Source of the DNA: an uncultured Paracoccaceae bacterium
GTDB taxonomy: Bacteria; Pseudomonadota; Alphaproteobacteria; Rhodobacterales; Rhodobacteraceae
Direction of reading: 5' to 3'
NCBI GenBank assembly: GCA_913041145.1
Contig: CAJWHE010000005.1
Span: forward strand, 1-64,000
DNA length: 64,000 nucleotides
The notes under the pieces are model-generated. The model had not been told where the DNA came from and made no database searches. It worked only from the letters and a program-made list of their open reading frames with translations. Positions 1 through 8,761 of the stretch are shown piece by piece. The position numbers and the translations under genes were made by a program. How positions within the stretch are numbered: position 1 is the first letter of the stretch; each line of letters begins with the position of its first letter.

Positions 1-654
1 ACTGGTGATAATGCTTATGCGGCATTCCTTAATGGTGGAGAGCTGAGCGCTCCTCTTCCAAGGGTTGGATTTGTTGATGAAACTAAAGTTCAGGTTTTTT
101 GGAGATTTCTAGTAGAAGGGATCCAACATATTATTCCCAAAGGTTTAGATCACATTTTATTTGTGTTTGGGTTATTTTTATTTTCGCTAGCTTGGCGGCC
201 ATTGCTATCACAAATCACTACATTTACTTTAGCTCATACTGTAACATTGGGCCTATCCACACTAAATTTTATTACTATTCCTGCTTCGCAGATGTGGCTT
301 GTTGAGGCGCTTATTGCTATTTCGATTGCTTATGTAGCAATCGAAAATATTCTGCGCCCAAAGCTTGGGTGGTGGCGTATTGTAGTAGTCTTTTTATTTG
401 GACTGTTACATGGATTGGGGTTTGCATCAGTCTTGGGAGATCTTGGGCTTGCACAGGGTCAATTTATCTTATCATTAGTTGCTTTCAATATTGGAGTAGA
501 GTTTGGCCAGCTGACTGTAGTTGCGATAGCATTTATTTTTTTAGCACTACCATTTGGGCGCTTTATTCAGTATCGAAAAGTTGTTGTTTTTCCTTGCTCA
601 TTGGCCATAGCAGTTATAGGAATTTATTGGTTTTTTGAAAGGGCTTTTTTGTAG
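1..654 (+). CDS. HupE/UreJ-family membrane protein, 5' end missing
   Basis: The frame is open from the first base of the window and ends at a TAG at 652-654, so 217 residues of the C-terminal part are visible. The start of the visible domain has the family pattern of a glycine/histidine-rich first helix (HIIPKGLDHILF, about residues 42-53), followed by an AHTVTLGLS segment and a LLHGLGFA segment, with five or six hydrophobic helices. This matches the HupE/UreJ_2 family of inner-membrane proteins, some of which are nickel or cobalt permease-like; the substrate of this branch is not established. The N-terminal part, probably a periplasmic region, lies outside the window. A shorter ATG start at 163 would cut off the family's signature helix and is unlikely. 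Confidence 0.8.
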   Translation, partial: TGDNAYAAFLNGGELSAPLPRVGFVDETKVQVFWRFLVEGIQHIIPKGLDHILFVFGLFLFSLAWRPLLSQITTFTLAHTVTLGLSTLNFITIPASQMWLVEALIAISIAYVAIENILRPKLGWWRIVVVFLFGLLHGLGFASVLGDLGLAQGQFILSLVAFNIGVEFGQLTVVAIAFIFLALPFGRFIQYRKVVVFPCSLAIAVIGIYWFFERAFL

Positions 655-820
655 ACTCCTTTCAAAACTATACGTTTGCATTGCAAGTGCTGTGCACAAG
701 ATCTGCATGAACTATCACCATTCATTCAAACTCCTCTAATTCTTTCTGCACTTTGCTGAGTCATTGTTAGATCAGGGTAGGGGGTTCCATTGTTCTTCCT
801 ATTGAGCATGGTCAGTTCAG

Positions 821-879
821 GGCGGGTTTTTCGTTGTCCCGCCTTGGACGGCCACCACAGGCACAACGAACAAAGGAAA
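821..879 (+). promoter_or_regulatory. Possible H-type pseudoknot leader before the sortase operon
   Basis: A GC-rich island sits in AT-rich intergenic DNA just before the ATG at 884. GGCGGG (821-826) can pair with CCCGCC (838-843). The loop of that hairpin contains TTCGTTGT (830-837), which is perfectly complementary to ACAACGAA (863-870). The two stems are arranged as an H-type pseudoknot with no gap between them. The Shine-Dalgarno-like AAAGGAAA (872-879) follows directly, so folding could affect ribosome access. The pairing is seen in the sequence; a regulatory role and ligand are inference. I recognise no known riboswitch class here. Confidence 0.45.
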
Positions 880-883
880 CCAC

Positions 884-1078
884 ATGATATTTTTAAGAAC
901 CAAAGAGTTCATTAAATACCACCTCATACATAATATCGTTAACAACCTTCTTCTCATTATTCATATTGTAGCAATCCTAAGTATTTCTATCTTGTTATAC
1001 TCAAAAAGTCTAAAAGCAGATGGGATAACCTATGACGCAAAGTTTGTTAAAAACGGTCTGGTTAAGTCAAATGATTAA
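884..1078 (+). CDS. Small putative exported protein at the head of the sortase operon
   Basis: A 64-residue ORF with an ATG preceded by AAAGGAAA at good spacing. Residues about 18-45 are strongly hydrophobic and end in SLKA-D, which looks like a signal peptide cleavage site; the short mature part would be about 18 residues. Its stop codon overlaps the proposed start of the next gene in the sequence ATGATTAA (1071-1078). Exactly the same kind of 8-base overlap joins the next two genes, which supports translation of this ORF. I do not recognise a family. It could instead be a leader peptide that couples translation to the target protein, or a decayed gene. Confidence 0.42.
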   Translation: MIFLRTKEFIKYHLIHNIVNNLLLIIHIVAILSISILLYSKSLKADGITYDAKFVKNGLVKSND

Positions 1079-3248
1079 TAAATGGCATCTTTGCGATAGA
1101 TTAGCAGGGCTCACTTTGGTCATCATTTTTATATTATCAATATCTGTGCCTTTAAGGGCAGAATACTCTCCTAAACAGCCCTCAATTAACCTGGACGATG
1201 TCGAAAGTGGACAACTTCTGATGCGATCAGGTAATAAGCTTAGTTCCGCAATTTTACTCTCAACAGATATAAAAATTGCTGTCGCTGGATCGTCTAGCAG
1301 AACTATCGTTAGTCAACGGTTTATTAATACGAGCGAGACATGGGCAGAAGGCGTTTATGTATTTCCAATAGGAGAAAATGCAGCTGTTGATACATTAAAG
1401 TTAAGGATTGGTGAGAAATTTATTGAGGGCATAATTAAGGAAAAGTTTGAAGCTAAGGTTATTTATGAAGAAGCCAAAGCCGAGGGAAAAAAAGCTTCGT
1501 TAATTGAGCAACAAAAACCAAATCTCTTTACCAATAACATAGCTAATATTGGCCCTGGAGAAGTTGTAGTGGTTCAGATTGAATTCCAGTCAAAATTGAT
1601 ATCAAAAGACGGAACTTGGGAACTTAGAGTGCCACTCGTTAGTGCGCCACGGTTTGATATAAGTGTAATAGAAGAGAAGATTGAGTTTGGAAGTTCAGGG
1701 TTTTCAAACAAATCAATTAACACAGACTATAATGAAAATATTGATGTAAAAATTCTAGGCGAAAAGGAACTCTTCAATCCTGTAGAAATATTTATTGATT
1801 TGAATACAGGTTTTGATCTCAATTCGGTCAAAAGCGCTTTCCATAAAGTGAATATAGATAAGCTTTCAAATGGTCACCATAAGATTAGTTTACCAGGCCC
1901 TATATCGAGTGATAGAGATTTTGTGTTGAGATGGACCGCAAAAGATAAGGATACTCAAACATCATTATTCAAGGAAACTCAGGGCAATCAGGAGCATCTG
2001 CTTCTAACTTTAAACCCACCTCTAACAAATAAAAATAAATATTCTCCAAATAGAGAGATTATCTTTATTCAAGATATTTCAGGCTCTATGGGAGGAGAAC
2101 CTTTGCGCCAATCTAAAATTGGTTTGGAAATGGCAATTAAGCGTTTAAAGCCCAGTGATAAATTCAACATTGTATTGTTCAATGATCGCTACTTAAGTTA
2201 CGCAGAAAATCCTGTTTTAGCCACTGCCAAAGAGCGCGATAAAGCAATCAGATATGTGCGTAGGTTAAACAGTTACGGCGGCACAGAGATGTATCCTGCA
2301 CTTAAATATGCTCTTAAAAACTTTAGATCTGAAAAGTCAGTTTTAAAACAATTAATCTTTTTAACTGACGGCGCTGTAACTCAAGAAAGTAAACTGTTCT
2401 CGCTTATAAATAGAGAGTTAAAGACAGCACGATTATTTACCATTGGTATAGGATCAGCACCTAATAGTTTCTTTATGAGTAGAGCTGCAGAACTTGGAAG
2501 AGGTTCACATATTTACATTGGAGATATGGATGAAATATCTAATCGAATGACAGATCTGTTTGGTAAAATTGAAAACCCTGTGATTACTGATTTAGAGCTT
2601 ATACTTCCAAAAGGCTTTGTGGCGGAAGTGTATCCAAATCCACTACCAGATTTGTATGCAGGAGATCCTTTGTCTATAGCAATTCGAGGCAAGAATGCAT
2701 CAGGAATTGCAAAAGTAATAGGTAAAATAGGCAACCAAAAATGGGTTGCTAGAGTAACATTAGATCAAGGCAGTGACCAAATAGGTATTGCAAAACTTTG
2801 GGCGAGAGAAAAGATTTCAAACCTTGAGCGTAATAGAATTTCGTTAAGTCCAAATGCAAGTCAGAAAGTAGATATTGATAGTGAATTATTACAAACAGCA
2901 CTAAATTATGGATTAGTATCCCGCCTAACTTCCATGGTTGCGGTTGATAAAACACCTTCGCGGCCTCAAGGTGTTAATCTCGACACTTCAAAGCTAAAAA
3001 TTGCAATTCCAAATGGCTGGGATGCAACGCAATTTGAATATAATTACAAAGAAATTATACCACAAAGATTACAAAAAATGTCATCTAATAATGAGTTGCT
3101 TATAACTGCTAGCCTAATTCAAAAATCAGAAATGTACTCACTTCCTCAAACTGCGTTGAATTGGAAGAGTTCTATTCTTTTTGCATTATTGTCTACACTA
3201 TTGGGAGCAATTGTTCTCATCACTATGGGTCGTAAAAATAATGTATAA
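1071..3248 (+). CDS. Marine proteobacterial sortase target protein (VIT + VWA domains)
   Basis: A 725-residue exported protein. It has an N-terminal signal peptide (hydrophobic segment ending near LRA), a VIT domain at about residues 35-165 and a von Willebrand A domain whose MIDAS motif DISGS is at 335-339. The C terminus carries a sorting signal: LPQTA at 691-695, a hydrophobic helix and a basic tail (GRKNN). This is the architecture of the family known as marine proteobacterial sortase target protein, and the sortase gene follows with an 8-base overlap (ATGTATAA, 3241-3248). I chose the ATG at 1071 over the in-frame ATG at 1032 because it overlaps the upstream stop in the same 8-base way; neither has a clear ribosome binding site. 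The protein is probably processed and anchored at the cell envelope, with a metal-dependent adhesion role inferred from VWA. Confidence 0.92.
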   Translation: MINKWHLCDRLAGLTLVIIFILSISVPLRAEYSPKQPSINLDDVESGQLLMRSGNKLSSAILLSTDIKIAVAGSSSRTIVSQRFINTSETWAEGVYVFPIGENAAVDTLKLRIGEKFIEGIIKEKFEAKVIYEEAKAEGKKASLIEQQKPNLFTNNIANIGPGEVVVVQIEFQSKLISKDGTWELRVPLVSAPRFDISVIEEKIEFGSSGFSNKSINTDYNENIDVKILGEKELFNPVEIFIDLNTGFDLNSVKSAFHKVNIDKLSNGHHKISLPGPISSDRDFVLRWTAKDKDTQTSLFKETQGNQEHLLLTLNPPLTNKNKYSPNREIIFIQDISGSMGGEPLRQSKIGLEMAIKRLKPSDKFNIVLFNDRYLSYAENPVLATAKERDKAIRYVRRLNSYGGTEMYPALKYALKNFRSEKSVLKQLIFLTDGAVTQESKLFSLINRELKTARLFTIGIGSAPNSFFMSRAAELGRGSHIYIGDMDEISNRMTDLFGKIENPVITDLELILPKGFVAEVYPNPLPDLYAGDPLSIAIRGKNASGIAKVIGKIGNQKWVARVTLDQGSDQIGIAKLWAREKISNLERNRISLSPNASQKVDIDSELLQTALNYGLVSRLTSMVAVDKTPSRPQGVNLDTSKLKIAIPNGWDATQFEYNYKEIIPQRLQKMSSNNELLITASLIQKSEMYSLPQTALNWKSSILFALLSTLLGAIVLITMGRKNNV

Positions 3249-3813
3249 AATGATTTTCATGGCACTTGGATGTTGCTTAGTTCTAGGTGGAGTTCTTGGA
3301 ATAGCAAAGGCAAGTTTAATGCCCATCAAAGCAATTGTTGGGCAGCATTATCTAGAGGTTGCATGGCAAGAATCTTTGAGAACTAATGAAACAGAAAAGC
3401 CTTGGAAAAACGCTGATTTTTATACGATTGGAGAACTAAAAGTAAAAAGGCTTAAAATCTCTAGAGTTATCTTAAACACTATCTCAGGTGAAGCAATGGC
3501 ATGGGGAATAGGACGAATAAATAATATAAAATCTAAATCATCTAGCGGGCCAGTTATACTAGCAGGCCACCGGGACAGTCATATGAAATTTATGTATGAA
3601 TTAAATGTAGGCGATAAAATTGAATTAATAATGTCTGACGGATTAATGCAAACATATATAGTTTCTAAAACAGAAATTACTAATAAACCTGAGCTGGAAA
3701 TTCCAGAAAGTATATATAAGAAAAATAGCTTGATACTTACAACATGTTGGCCACGTAAATCATCCAAACAAGCGCTTCAAAGATACATTATATTTTCCCA
3801 ACAAGCAGTGTAA
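3241..3813 (+). CDS. Class GN sortase (marine sortase)
   Basis: A 190-residue transpeptidase with one N-terminal hydrophobic segment (about residues 4-25) that would anchor it in the inner membrane. The sortase catalytic residues are visible: His110 in AGHRDSH, Cys169 in the LTTCWP motif and Arg181 in QALQRY. Class GN sortases are found in Gram-negative bacteria next to a single VIT/VWA target, as here. The likely substrate is the LPQTA signal of the preceding protein. The start at 3241 is chosen because it overlaps the upstream stop by 8 bases; an in-frame ATG at 3181 would lie well inside the upstream gene. A pair of genes this size and order is diagnostic of the system, although its biological role is unknown. 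Confidence 0.93.
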   Translation: MYKMIFMALGCCLVLGGVLGIAKASLMPIKAIVGQHYLEVAWQESLRTNETEKPWKNADFYTIGELKVKRLKISRVILNTISGEAMAWGIGRINNIKSKSSSGPVILAGHRDSHMKFMYELNVGDKIELIMSDGLMQTYIVSKTEITNKPELEIPESIYKKNSLILTTCWPRKSSKQALQRYIIFSQQAV

Positions 3814-4050
3814 TTACTTTTTTTCGCACAGATAGAACTTAAAATGTTTGAGTGAAGAATATAGCTAAAAACTATATATATGCATCAAAATAGATTTAAT
3901 CAGATTTTAACAAATTTTGGTATGGCGGACACCCACGCCACCAGATTATGGCGTTCTTTGTACTCACTTGCAAAATTTGATGGTTACTGATTATATAGAT
4001 CTGCAAGGTCGTTATCCCAGCTGAAATTTTATTCAAGAAGAGGAAATACC

Positions 4051-5709
4051 TTGCCCAGTGCTGATCACCCTATCTTAGAAATTATTGATTTGACCATCAC
4101 ATTGCCGATTAGAGCGGATAGAACTTATGCTGTTGAAAACGTTTCCCTTAAGATTAATCGAGGGGAAATAATGTGCGTTGTTGGAGAAAGTGGTTCTGGA
4201 AAATCTGTTATGACAAGTGCGGTTCTTAACGATATTGCAAGCACTCTAACACTTCAGTCTGGTCAGATTTTATTTGATGGAAAAGATGTTTTAAAACTCT
4301 CTCAGAAGGAGTTAAATAAATTACGCGGTGCACGCATTTCAATGATCTACCAAGAGCCAATGGCAGCACTCAACCCTTCAATCAAAATTGGGAAGCAGGT
4401 TGAAGAGGTGTTTAGTTTGCATAGACCTGAGATTTCGGCATCACAGCGTAGGGTAGAGACCATAAAACTTTTAGAGCAGATGAAATTACCAACTCCAGAA
4501 AGGATATATGCAAGTTATCCTCACCAGGTCTCTGGGGGGCAATGCCAACGCATTGTTATAGCAATGGCATTAGCTTGTAAGCCAGACATTTTGATTGCGG
4601 ATGAACCAACAACAGCCCTAGACGTCACCACACAAGCGGAAATTCTTCGACTTATTCAGGATCTTAAAGAAGTTTATGATAATGGAACAATTTTCATTAC
4701 TCATGATTTTGGAATCGTTGCTGATATTGCGGATAGAGTTGCTGTGATGTGTAAGGGAAAAATTATTGAACAAGGTTCAAAAGAAGAAATTCTTATGTCG
4801 CCTAAGGAGCCTTACACAAAATTACTTGTTGATGCGATGCCTCTTTTAAAGACTACCAGAACTCCAGTTTTAGACCGGGATGATGCGCCTGTTTTAGAGG
4901 TTAATTCCTTACATAAAATATATGATACTGGATCTAAAGAAGTCCATGCATTGAAGGATGCAAATTTTTTACTTCGAAAAGGTGAAACACTAGGAGTTGT
5001 TGGAGAAAGTGGATCGGGTAAATCTACTCTGGCAAAGACACTAATAAGACTAGCAGAACCAACATCTGGTTCAATCATGATTAACCATCAGGATTTTTTA
5101 GCTCTATCTGGTGAAGATTTGGTTAAAGCGAGGAAGAATATTCAGATGATTTTCCAAGATCCTTTTGGGTCTCTTAACCCATCGCAGACTGTGGGTTACA
5201 TGGTAACTCGAGGGCTATTGCTTCAGGGGGTACCTGCCGCAGAAGCTCATCAGCGTGCGGTAGAGCTTCTCACGCAAGTAGGATTAGGCGAACAGTCTCT
5301 TCACAGGAAACCCATTAATTTCTCTGGAGGTCAACGACAACGAATTGGTATCGCACGCGCACTTTCTATGGGACCGGATGTGCTTGTTGCTGATGAAAGT
5401 GTATCTGCTTTAGACCTTTCCGTACAAAAACAGGTACTAAAGTTAATGAATGATCTGCAGAAAAGCTATGAAATGGCAATAATTTTTATTACACATGATC
5501 TCAGGGTTGCTGCACAAATATCAGATTATATTACGGTAATGGAAAAGGGGATAATGGTTGAGTTCGGTTCGGCAGAACAAGTCTTTAATAATCCAAAGCA
5601 TGATTATACAAAAAAGCTACTGAATGCAGCACCAGGCCGTAACTGGAATCCTCCAAGGCTTGACCCTAAAGAAGCCGCCAGGATCGTAAGGGAACTTGAA
5701 GAATTTTAA
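4051..5709 (+). CDS. Two-domain peptide ABC transporter ATPase (orphan copy)
   Basis: A 552-residue fusion of two oligopeptide-type ATPase domains, as in GsiA or YejF. The first half has Walker A GESGSGKS (45-52), a VSGGQCQR signature and Walker B ending DEPTTALD. The second has Walker A GESGSGKS (318-325), FSGGQRQR and Walker B ending DESVSALD. The start is TTG, chosen because AAGAGGAA lies just upstream and no ATG is closer. It energises import of peptides or similar solutes from the cytoplasmic face. It has no adjacent permease or binding protein, and the transporter downstream carries its own two ATPases. It may serve a transporter elsewhere, or be an extra energy module for the permeases in this region. 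Confidence 0.9.
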   Translation: MPSADHPILEIIDLTITLPIRADRTYAVENVSLKINRGEIMCVVGESGSGKSVMTSAVLNDIASTLTLQSGQILFDGKDVLKLSQKELNKLRGARISMIYQEPMAALNPSIKIGKQVEEVFSLHRPEISASQRRVETIKLLEQMKLPTPERIYASYPHQVSGGQCQRIVIAMALACKPDILIADEPTTALDVTTQAEILRLIQDLKEVYDNGTIFITHDFGIVADIADRVAVMCKGKIIEQGSKEEILMSPKEPYTKLLVDAMPLLKTTRTPVLDRDDAPVLEVNSLHKIYDTGSKEVHALKDANFLLRKGETLGVVGESGSGKSTLAKTLIRLAEPTSGSIMINHQDFLALSGEDLVKARKNIQMIFQDPFGSLNPSQTVGYMVTRGLLLQGVPAAEAHQRAVELLTQVGLGEQSLHRKPINFSGGQRQRIGIARALSMGPDVLVADESVSALDLSVQKQVLKLMNDLQKSYEMAIIFITHDLRVAAQISDYITVMEKGIMVEFGSAEQVFNNPKHDYTKKLLNAAPGRNWNPPRLDPKEAARIVRELEEF

Positions 5710-5786
5710 ATTCTTAATGATGTTTTACATATAAACTAAAACAGATACAGTAAGTTAATTACAACTTTAATAACTTGAGGTTCGCC

Positions 5787-6971
5787 ATGCCTATTGAAGA
5801 CGACTTTCCACCACTACCAAAGATCCCGAGCATCTTAGGCGTCCGTGTCTCAGGTATAGCCGCAGGTTTAAAGGGCAATGGAAAGCATGACCTATTTGTC
5901 GCTGAATTGGTCCCTGGCTCAACGATAGCGGGAACTTTGACGCGTTCGCGATGTCCTGGGATGCCAGTTGAATGGAGTAAGCGCCAATTACCTGGAGGTA
6001 AGGTTCGAGCCATTGTAGCGAGCTCTGGAAACTCTAACGTCTTTACGGGAAGCCAAGGGCGCAAGCTGGTAGAAAACACTGCGGCTGCTGTTGCAAAGTC
6101 AGTCGGTTGCCGCACGTCTCAGGTTTTTCTCGCATCAACTGGTGTAATCGGTGAGAAGAAAGATATTCGATTTGTTGCTGACAAGGTACCAATGGGCGTT
6201 AAGGCCTTGAAGAACGCGGCATGGCATGACGCGGCGCGAAGTATCATGACAACTGACCGATTTCCAAAAGCGGTTGTGCGTAAAGTGAAGATTGGCAATG
6301 TTGATGTGACCTTGGCAGGTATAGCTAAGGGTTCAACGATGATTGCGCCAGATATGGGAACCATGCTTTCTTTTCTTTTTACGGATGCAAAAATACCAGC
6401 AAAGGTGCTGCAAACTTGTCTAACTCGTGCAGTCGACCGCTCGTTTAATTGTATTTCGGTAGACGGCGATACTTCCACCAGTGATACCGTGTTACTTTCT
6501 GCGACTGGCCAAGTGAAACGTCAGCCGAAGATTGAACGCGCGAGTGATTCCACTTTAAAAGAGTTTCGCGCTGCGCTTGAGGATATGACAATTGAGTTAG
6601 CACAGATGATTGTACGTGATGGTGCTGCCACGGGAAATTTATTGACCTGTGATGTAGTAGGGGCGGAGTCGCAACGGGCAGCTCGGAATATTGGTCGTGC
6701 CATTGTCGATTCCACATTAGTACGCAAGGGTATTGCGGGGGCAGAACCCCGCGCAGGCCGTATTGTTATGGCAGTTGGTAAAGCTGGAGAAAAAGCTGAA
6801 CGTGATCTACTCGGCATTTCTATTGGTGACATCGTTGTAGCAAAATCTGGGGAGTCGTCACCTAATATCGATGAAGGGGCAGTAGTTTCTCATCTTCGTT
6901 CTGGTCAGGTTCATTTCACTGTCGATATCGGAATTGGACGTGGCAACGCCCGTGTTTGGTCTGCATTGTAA
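5787..6971 (+). CDS. argJ: ArgJ-family protein (ornithine acetyltransferase-like), C-terminally short
   Basis: A 394-residue member of the ArgJ family, self-cleaving N-terminal nucleophile enzymes that move acetyl from N-acetylornithine to glutamate. The cleavage/nucleophile region KGSTMIAPDMGTML is present, with the predicted nucleophile Thr192. Two features are odd. The residue before that Thr is Gly where most ArgJ proteins have Ala, and the protein ends at NARVWSAL, roughly 16 residues before the usual C terminus, which in typical ArgJ contributes Asn and Thr/Ser residues to the active site. No frameshift restores the tail. The ATG at 5787 is preferred over TTG at 5775 because GAGG lies 6 bases upstream. 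The gene looks more G+C-rich than its neighbours (6181-6240 is 35/60). It sits among peptide transport genes, not arg genes, so the substrate may be another acylated amino acid. Confidence 0.75.
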   Translation: MPIEDDFPPLPKIPSILGVRVSGIAAGLKGNGKHDLFVAELVPGSTIAGTLTRSRCPGMPVEWSKRQLPGGKVRAIVASSGNSNVFTGSQGRKLVENTAAAVAKSVGCRTSQVFLASTGVIGEKKDIRFVADKVPMGVKALKNAAWHDAARSIMTTDRFPKAVVRKVKIGNVDVTLAGIAKGSTMIAPDMGTMLSFLFTDAKIPAKVLQTCLTRAVDRSFNCISVDGDTSTSDTVLLSATGQVKRQPKIERASDSTLKEFRAALEDMTIELAQMIVRDGAATGNLLTCDVVGAESQRAARNIGRAIVDSTLVRKGIAGAEPRAGRIVMAVGKAGEKAERDLLGISIGDIVVAKSGESSPNIDEGAVVSHLRSGQVHFTVDIGIGRGNARVWSAL

Positions 6972-7094
6972 GTTTTTACTCTCCCAGGTGGACCTGTAAC
7001 TAAAGTTCATGATTCTTGAATCGTATGTCTAGATACAAATAAATGAACCTGAGCTTTTGTGAAGCTAAACCAAATTATTAATTACCTCGACAGT

Positions 7095-7125
7095 TTGAAT
7101 GTTTCATGTTTAGATTTGATATAAT
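7095..7125 (+). promoter_or_regulatory. Promoter-like site before the first peptide transporter operon
   Basis: TTGAAT (7095-7100) and a perfect TATAAT (7120-7125) are separated by 19 bases, slightly longer than ideal. They lie about 45 bases upstream of the binding protein ATG, in a region free of genes. Confidence 0.45.
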
Positions 7126-7167
7126 ATTTTACGGATGCACTAAAACTAGCAAAGAAAGGGACTCATA

Positions 7168-8688
7168 ATGAAAAATAAAAATTTTGTACTTTCATTAATT
7201 GGCGCGTTAGCGGCAACCATGATGTATTCTCCAGCCTATGCCGATAAGTCAAGTGATACACTAAATATAGCAATAGACCGAGAGCTAGAGTCAATTGATA
7301 ACTACTATAATACTGCTCGTGAAGGTATTGTAATATCAAGGATGATCTGGGATGGCCTTTTATATCGTGACCCAGCTACAAATGAATATATTCCAAATCT
7401 AGCTACTTCGTACGAGTGGATCGATTCTAAAACACTCCAGTTTGATCTTAGGTCAGACGTTAATTTTCATAATGGCGAAAAGTTTGATGCGGATGATGTT
7501 GTGTTTACAATGAATTATCTTGCTGACCCTGCTAATGGTGCTAAGCCTGCCCGTAATGTGAACTGGTGGAGTAACGCTGAAAAGCTTGGGGATTACAAAG
7601 TCCAGTTAAACTTGAAAACAGAATTTCCAGCAGCGTTAGAATTTCTTTCTGGTCCTGTTGTGATGTATCCTAACGAATATTATGGTGAAGTTGGACCGGA
7701 GGGTATGGCACTAAATCCTGTAGGGACGGGACCTTATATGGTTACCAGTGTTGAGCCTGGTAAGCGCTACAAATTTTCGAAATATGCTGGCTATCATTCA
7801 GGTAGCCCAAAAGGTTCAGCAAGTATTGGAAAAATAGTTATCCGTACTATTGCGGAAAGCAATACGCAACTTGCGGAGTTGTTCTCTGGTGGAATTGACT
7901 GGATATGGAAAGTTAAGCCAGATCAGGCCCAAAGAGTTGAGGCGCAAGGGAATTTCACAGTAAAAAATTCTTCAACTATGCGAATTGGATATCTTAACTT
8001 TGATGCTTCTGGTCGACATGGTGAAAATCCTATGAATGATGTGCGAGTGCGAAAGGCTATAGCTCACTCGATAAATCGTGAAGGTATAGTTGAGGCATTG
8101 GTGCAGGGAGAATCTATAGTGGTTAATTCACTTTGCTTCCCCACTCAATTTGGTTGCACTCAAGACGTTGCAAAATACGATTATAACCCAGAAAAAGCAA
8201 AAGAACTGCTTGCAGAAGCTGGGTATCCAAATGGTTTTGAAACACCATTCTTGGCATATCGTAACCGTGATTATGCAGAAGCAATGATCAATAATCTAAA
8301 CGCAGTTGGTATTACGGTTAAGTTTACTTACCTTAAATACGCAGCATTCAGAGATAAGGTGCAGGATGGTGGTTCGCCATTTAATTTTGGTACATGGGGA
8401 TCATACTCGATAAACGACGTATCGGCTATTACTAGTCATTTCCAAAGAGGTGGAAAAGATGATTACTCACGGGATTCCGAAGTTATGGAAAATCTGAAGA
8501 CTGGTGACACTTCTGTAGATTTAGCTGTTCGAAAGGATGCCTACAAAAAGGCTCTTTCCCGGATTGCTGAAGAAGTGTTCATGTTTCCCTTATGGTCGTA
8601 TAATACGAACTACGCTTTCTCAAAGGATTTAAATTTTAATCCAACCCCTGATGAGATACCGCGTTTCTTTACGGCAACTTGGAAATAA
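7168..8688 (+). CDS. Peptide ABC transporter substrate-binding protein (family 5)
   Basis: A 506-residue periplasmic binding protein of the DppA/OppA type (SBP_bac_5). Residues 1-25 form a signal peptide ending AYA before Asp26. The body has family segments such as an early ESIDNYYN-like region, RDPATNEYIPNLATSYEW and FDLRSDVNFHNGEKFDADDVVFT. It would deliver peptides or similar ligands to the two permeases encoded next. The ATG is preceded by AAAGAAAGGGA. It is the first gene of a five-gene set (binding protein, two permeases, two ATPases). A strong hairpin separates it from the permeases, a common way to make binding protein more abundant than membrane parts. Substrate specificity cannot be read from the sequence. 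Confidence 0.93.
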   Translation: MKNKNFVLSLIGALAATMMYSPAYADKSSDTLNIAIDRELESIDNYYNTAREGIVISRMIWDGLLYRDPATNEYIPNLATSYEWIDSKTLQFDLRSDVNFHNGEKFDADDVVFTMNYLADPANGAKPARNVNWWSNAEKLGDYKVQLNLKTEFPAALEFLSGPVVMYPNEYYGEVGPEGMALNPVGTGPYMVTSVEPGKRYKFSKYAGYHSGSPKGSASIGKIVIRTIAESNTQLAELFSGGIDWIWKVKPDQAQRVEAQGNFTVKNSSTMRIGYLNFDASGRHGENPMNDVRVRKAIAHSINREGIVEALVQGESIVVNSLCFPTQFGCTQDVAKYDYNPEKAKELLAEAGYPNGFETPFLAYRNRDYAEAMINNLNAVGITVKFTYLKYAAFRDKVQDGGSPFNFGTWGSYSINDVSAITSHFQRGGKDDYSRDSEVMENLKTGDTSVDLAVRKDAYKKALSRIAEEVFMFPLWSYNTNYAFSKDLNFNPTPDEIPRFFTATWK

Positions 8689-8698
8689 TACACATATG

Positions 8699-8735
8699 GC
8701 GTCTATGCTTTTAGAAAGCGTAGACGCTTTTTCTT
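8699..8735 (+). terminator. Intergenic hairpin/attenuator between binding protein and permease genes
   Basis: A 13-base-pair stem (8699-8711 with 8715-8727, one G-T pair) closes a 3-base loop and is followed by a run of T (8728-8735). This has the form of an intrinsic terminator. As it lies inside the transporter operon it probably terminates part of the transcripts or protects the 3' end of the binding protein message. Confidence 0.75.
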
Positions 8736-8761
8736 AAACATTTTAGTAAGGCTTAACAGAG

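Noticed and set aside
3917-3960. A stretch with hairpin TGGCG/CGCCA and an ending like CGCCACCA, resembling the 3' end of a tRNA
   Set aside because: No cloverleaf, T-loop or anticodon arm can be drawn around it, so it is not called as a tRNA or a tRNA remnant.
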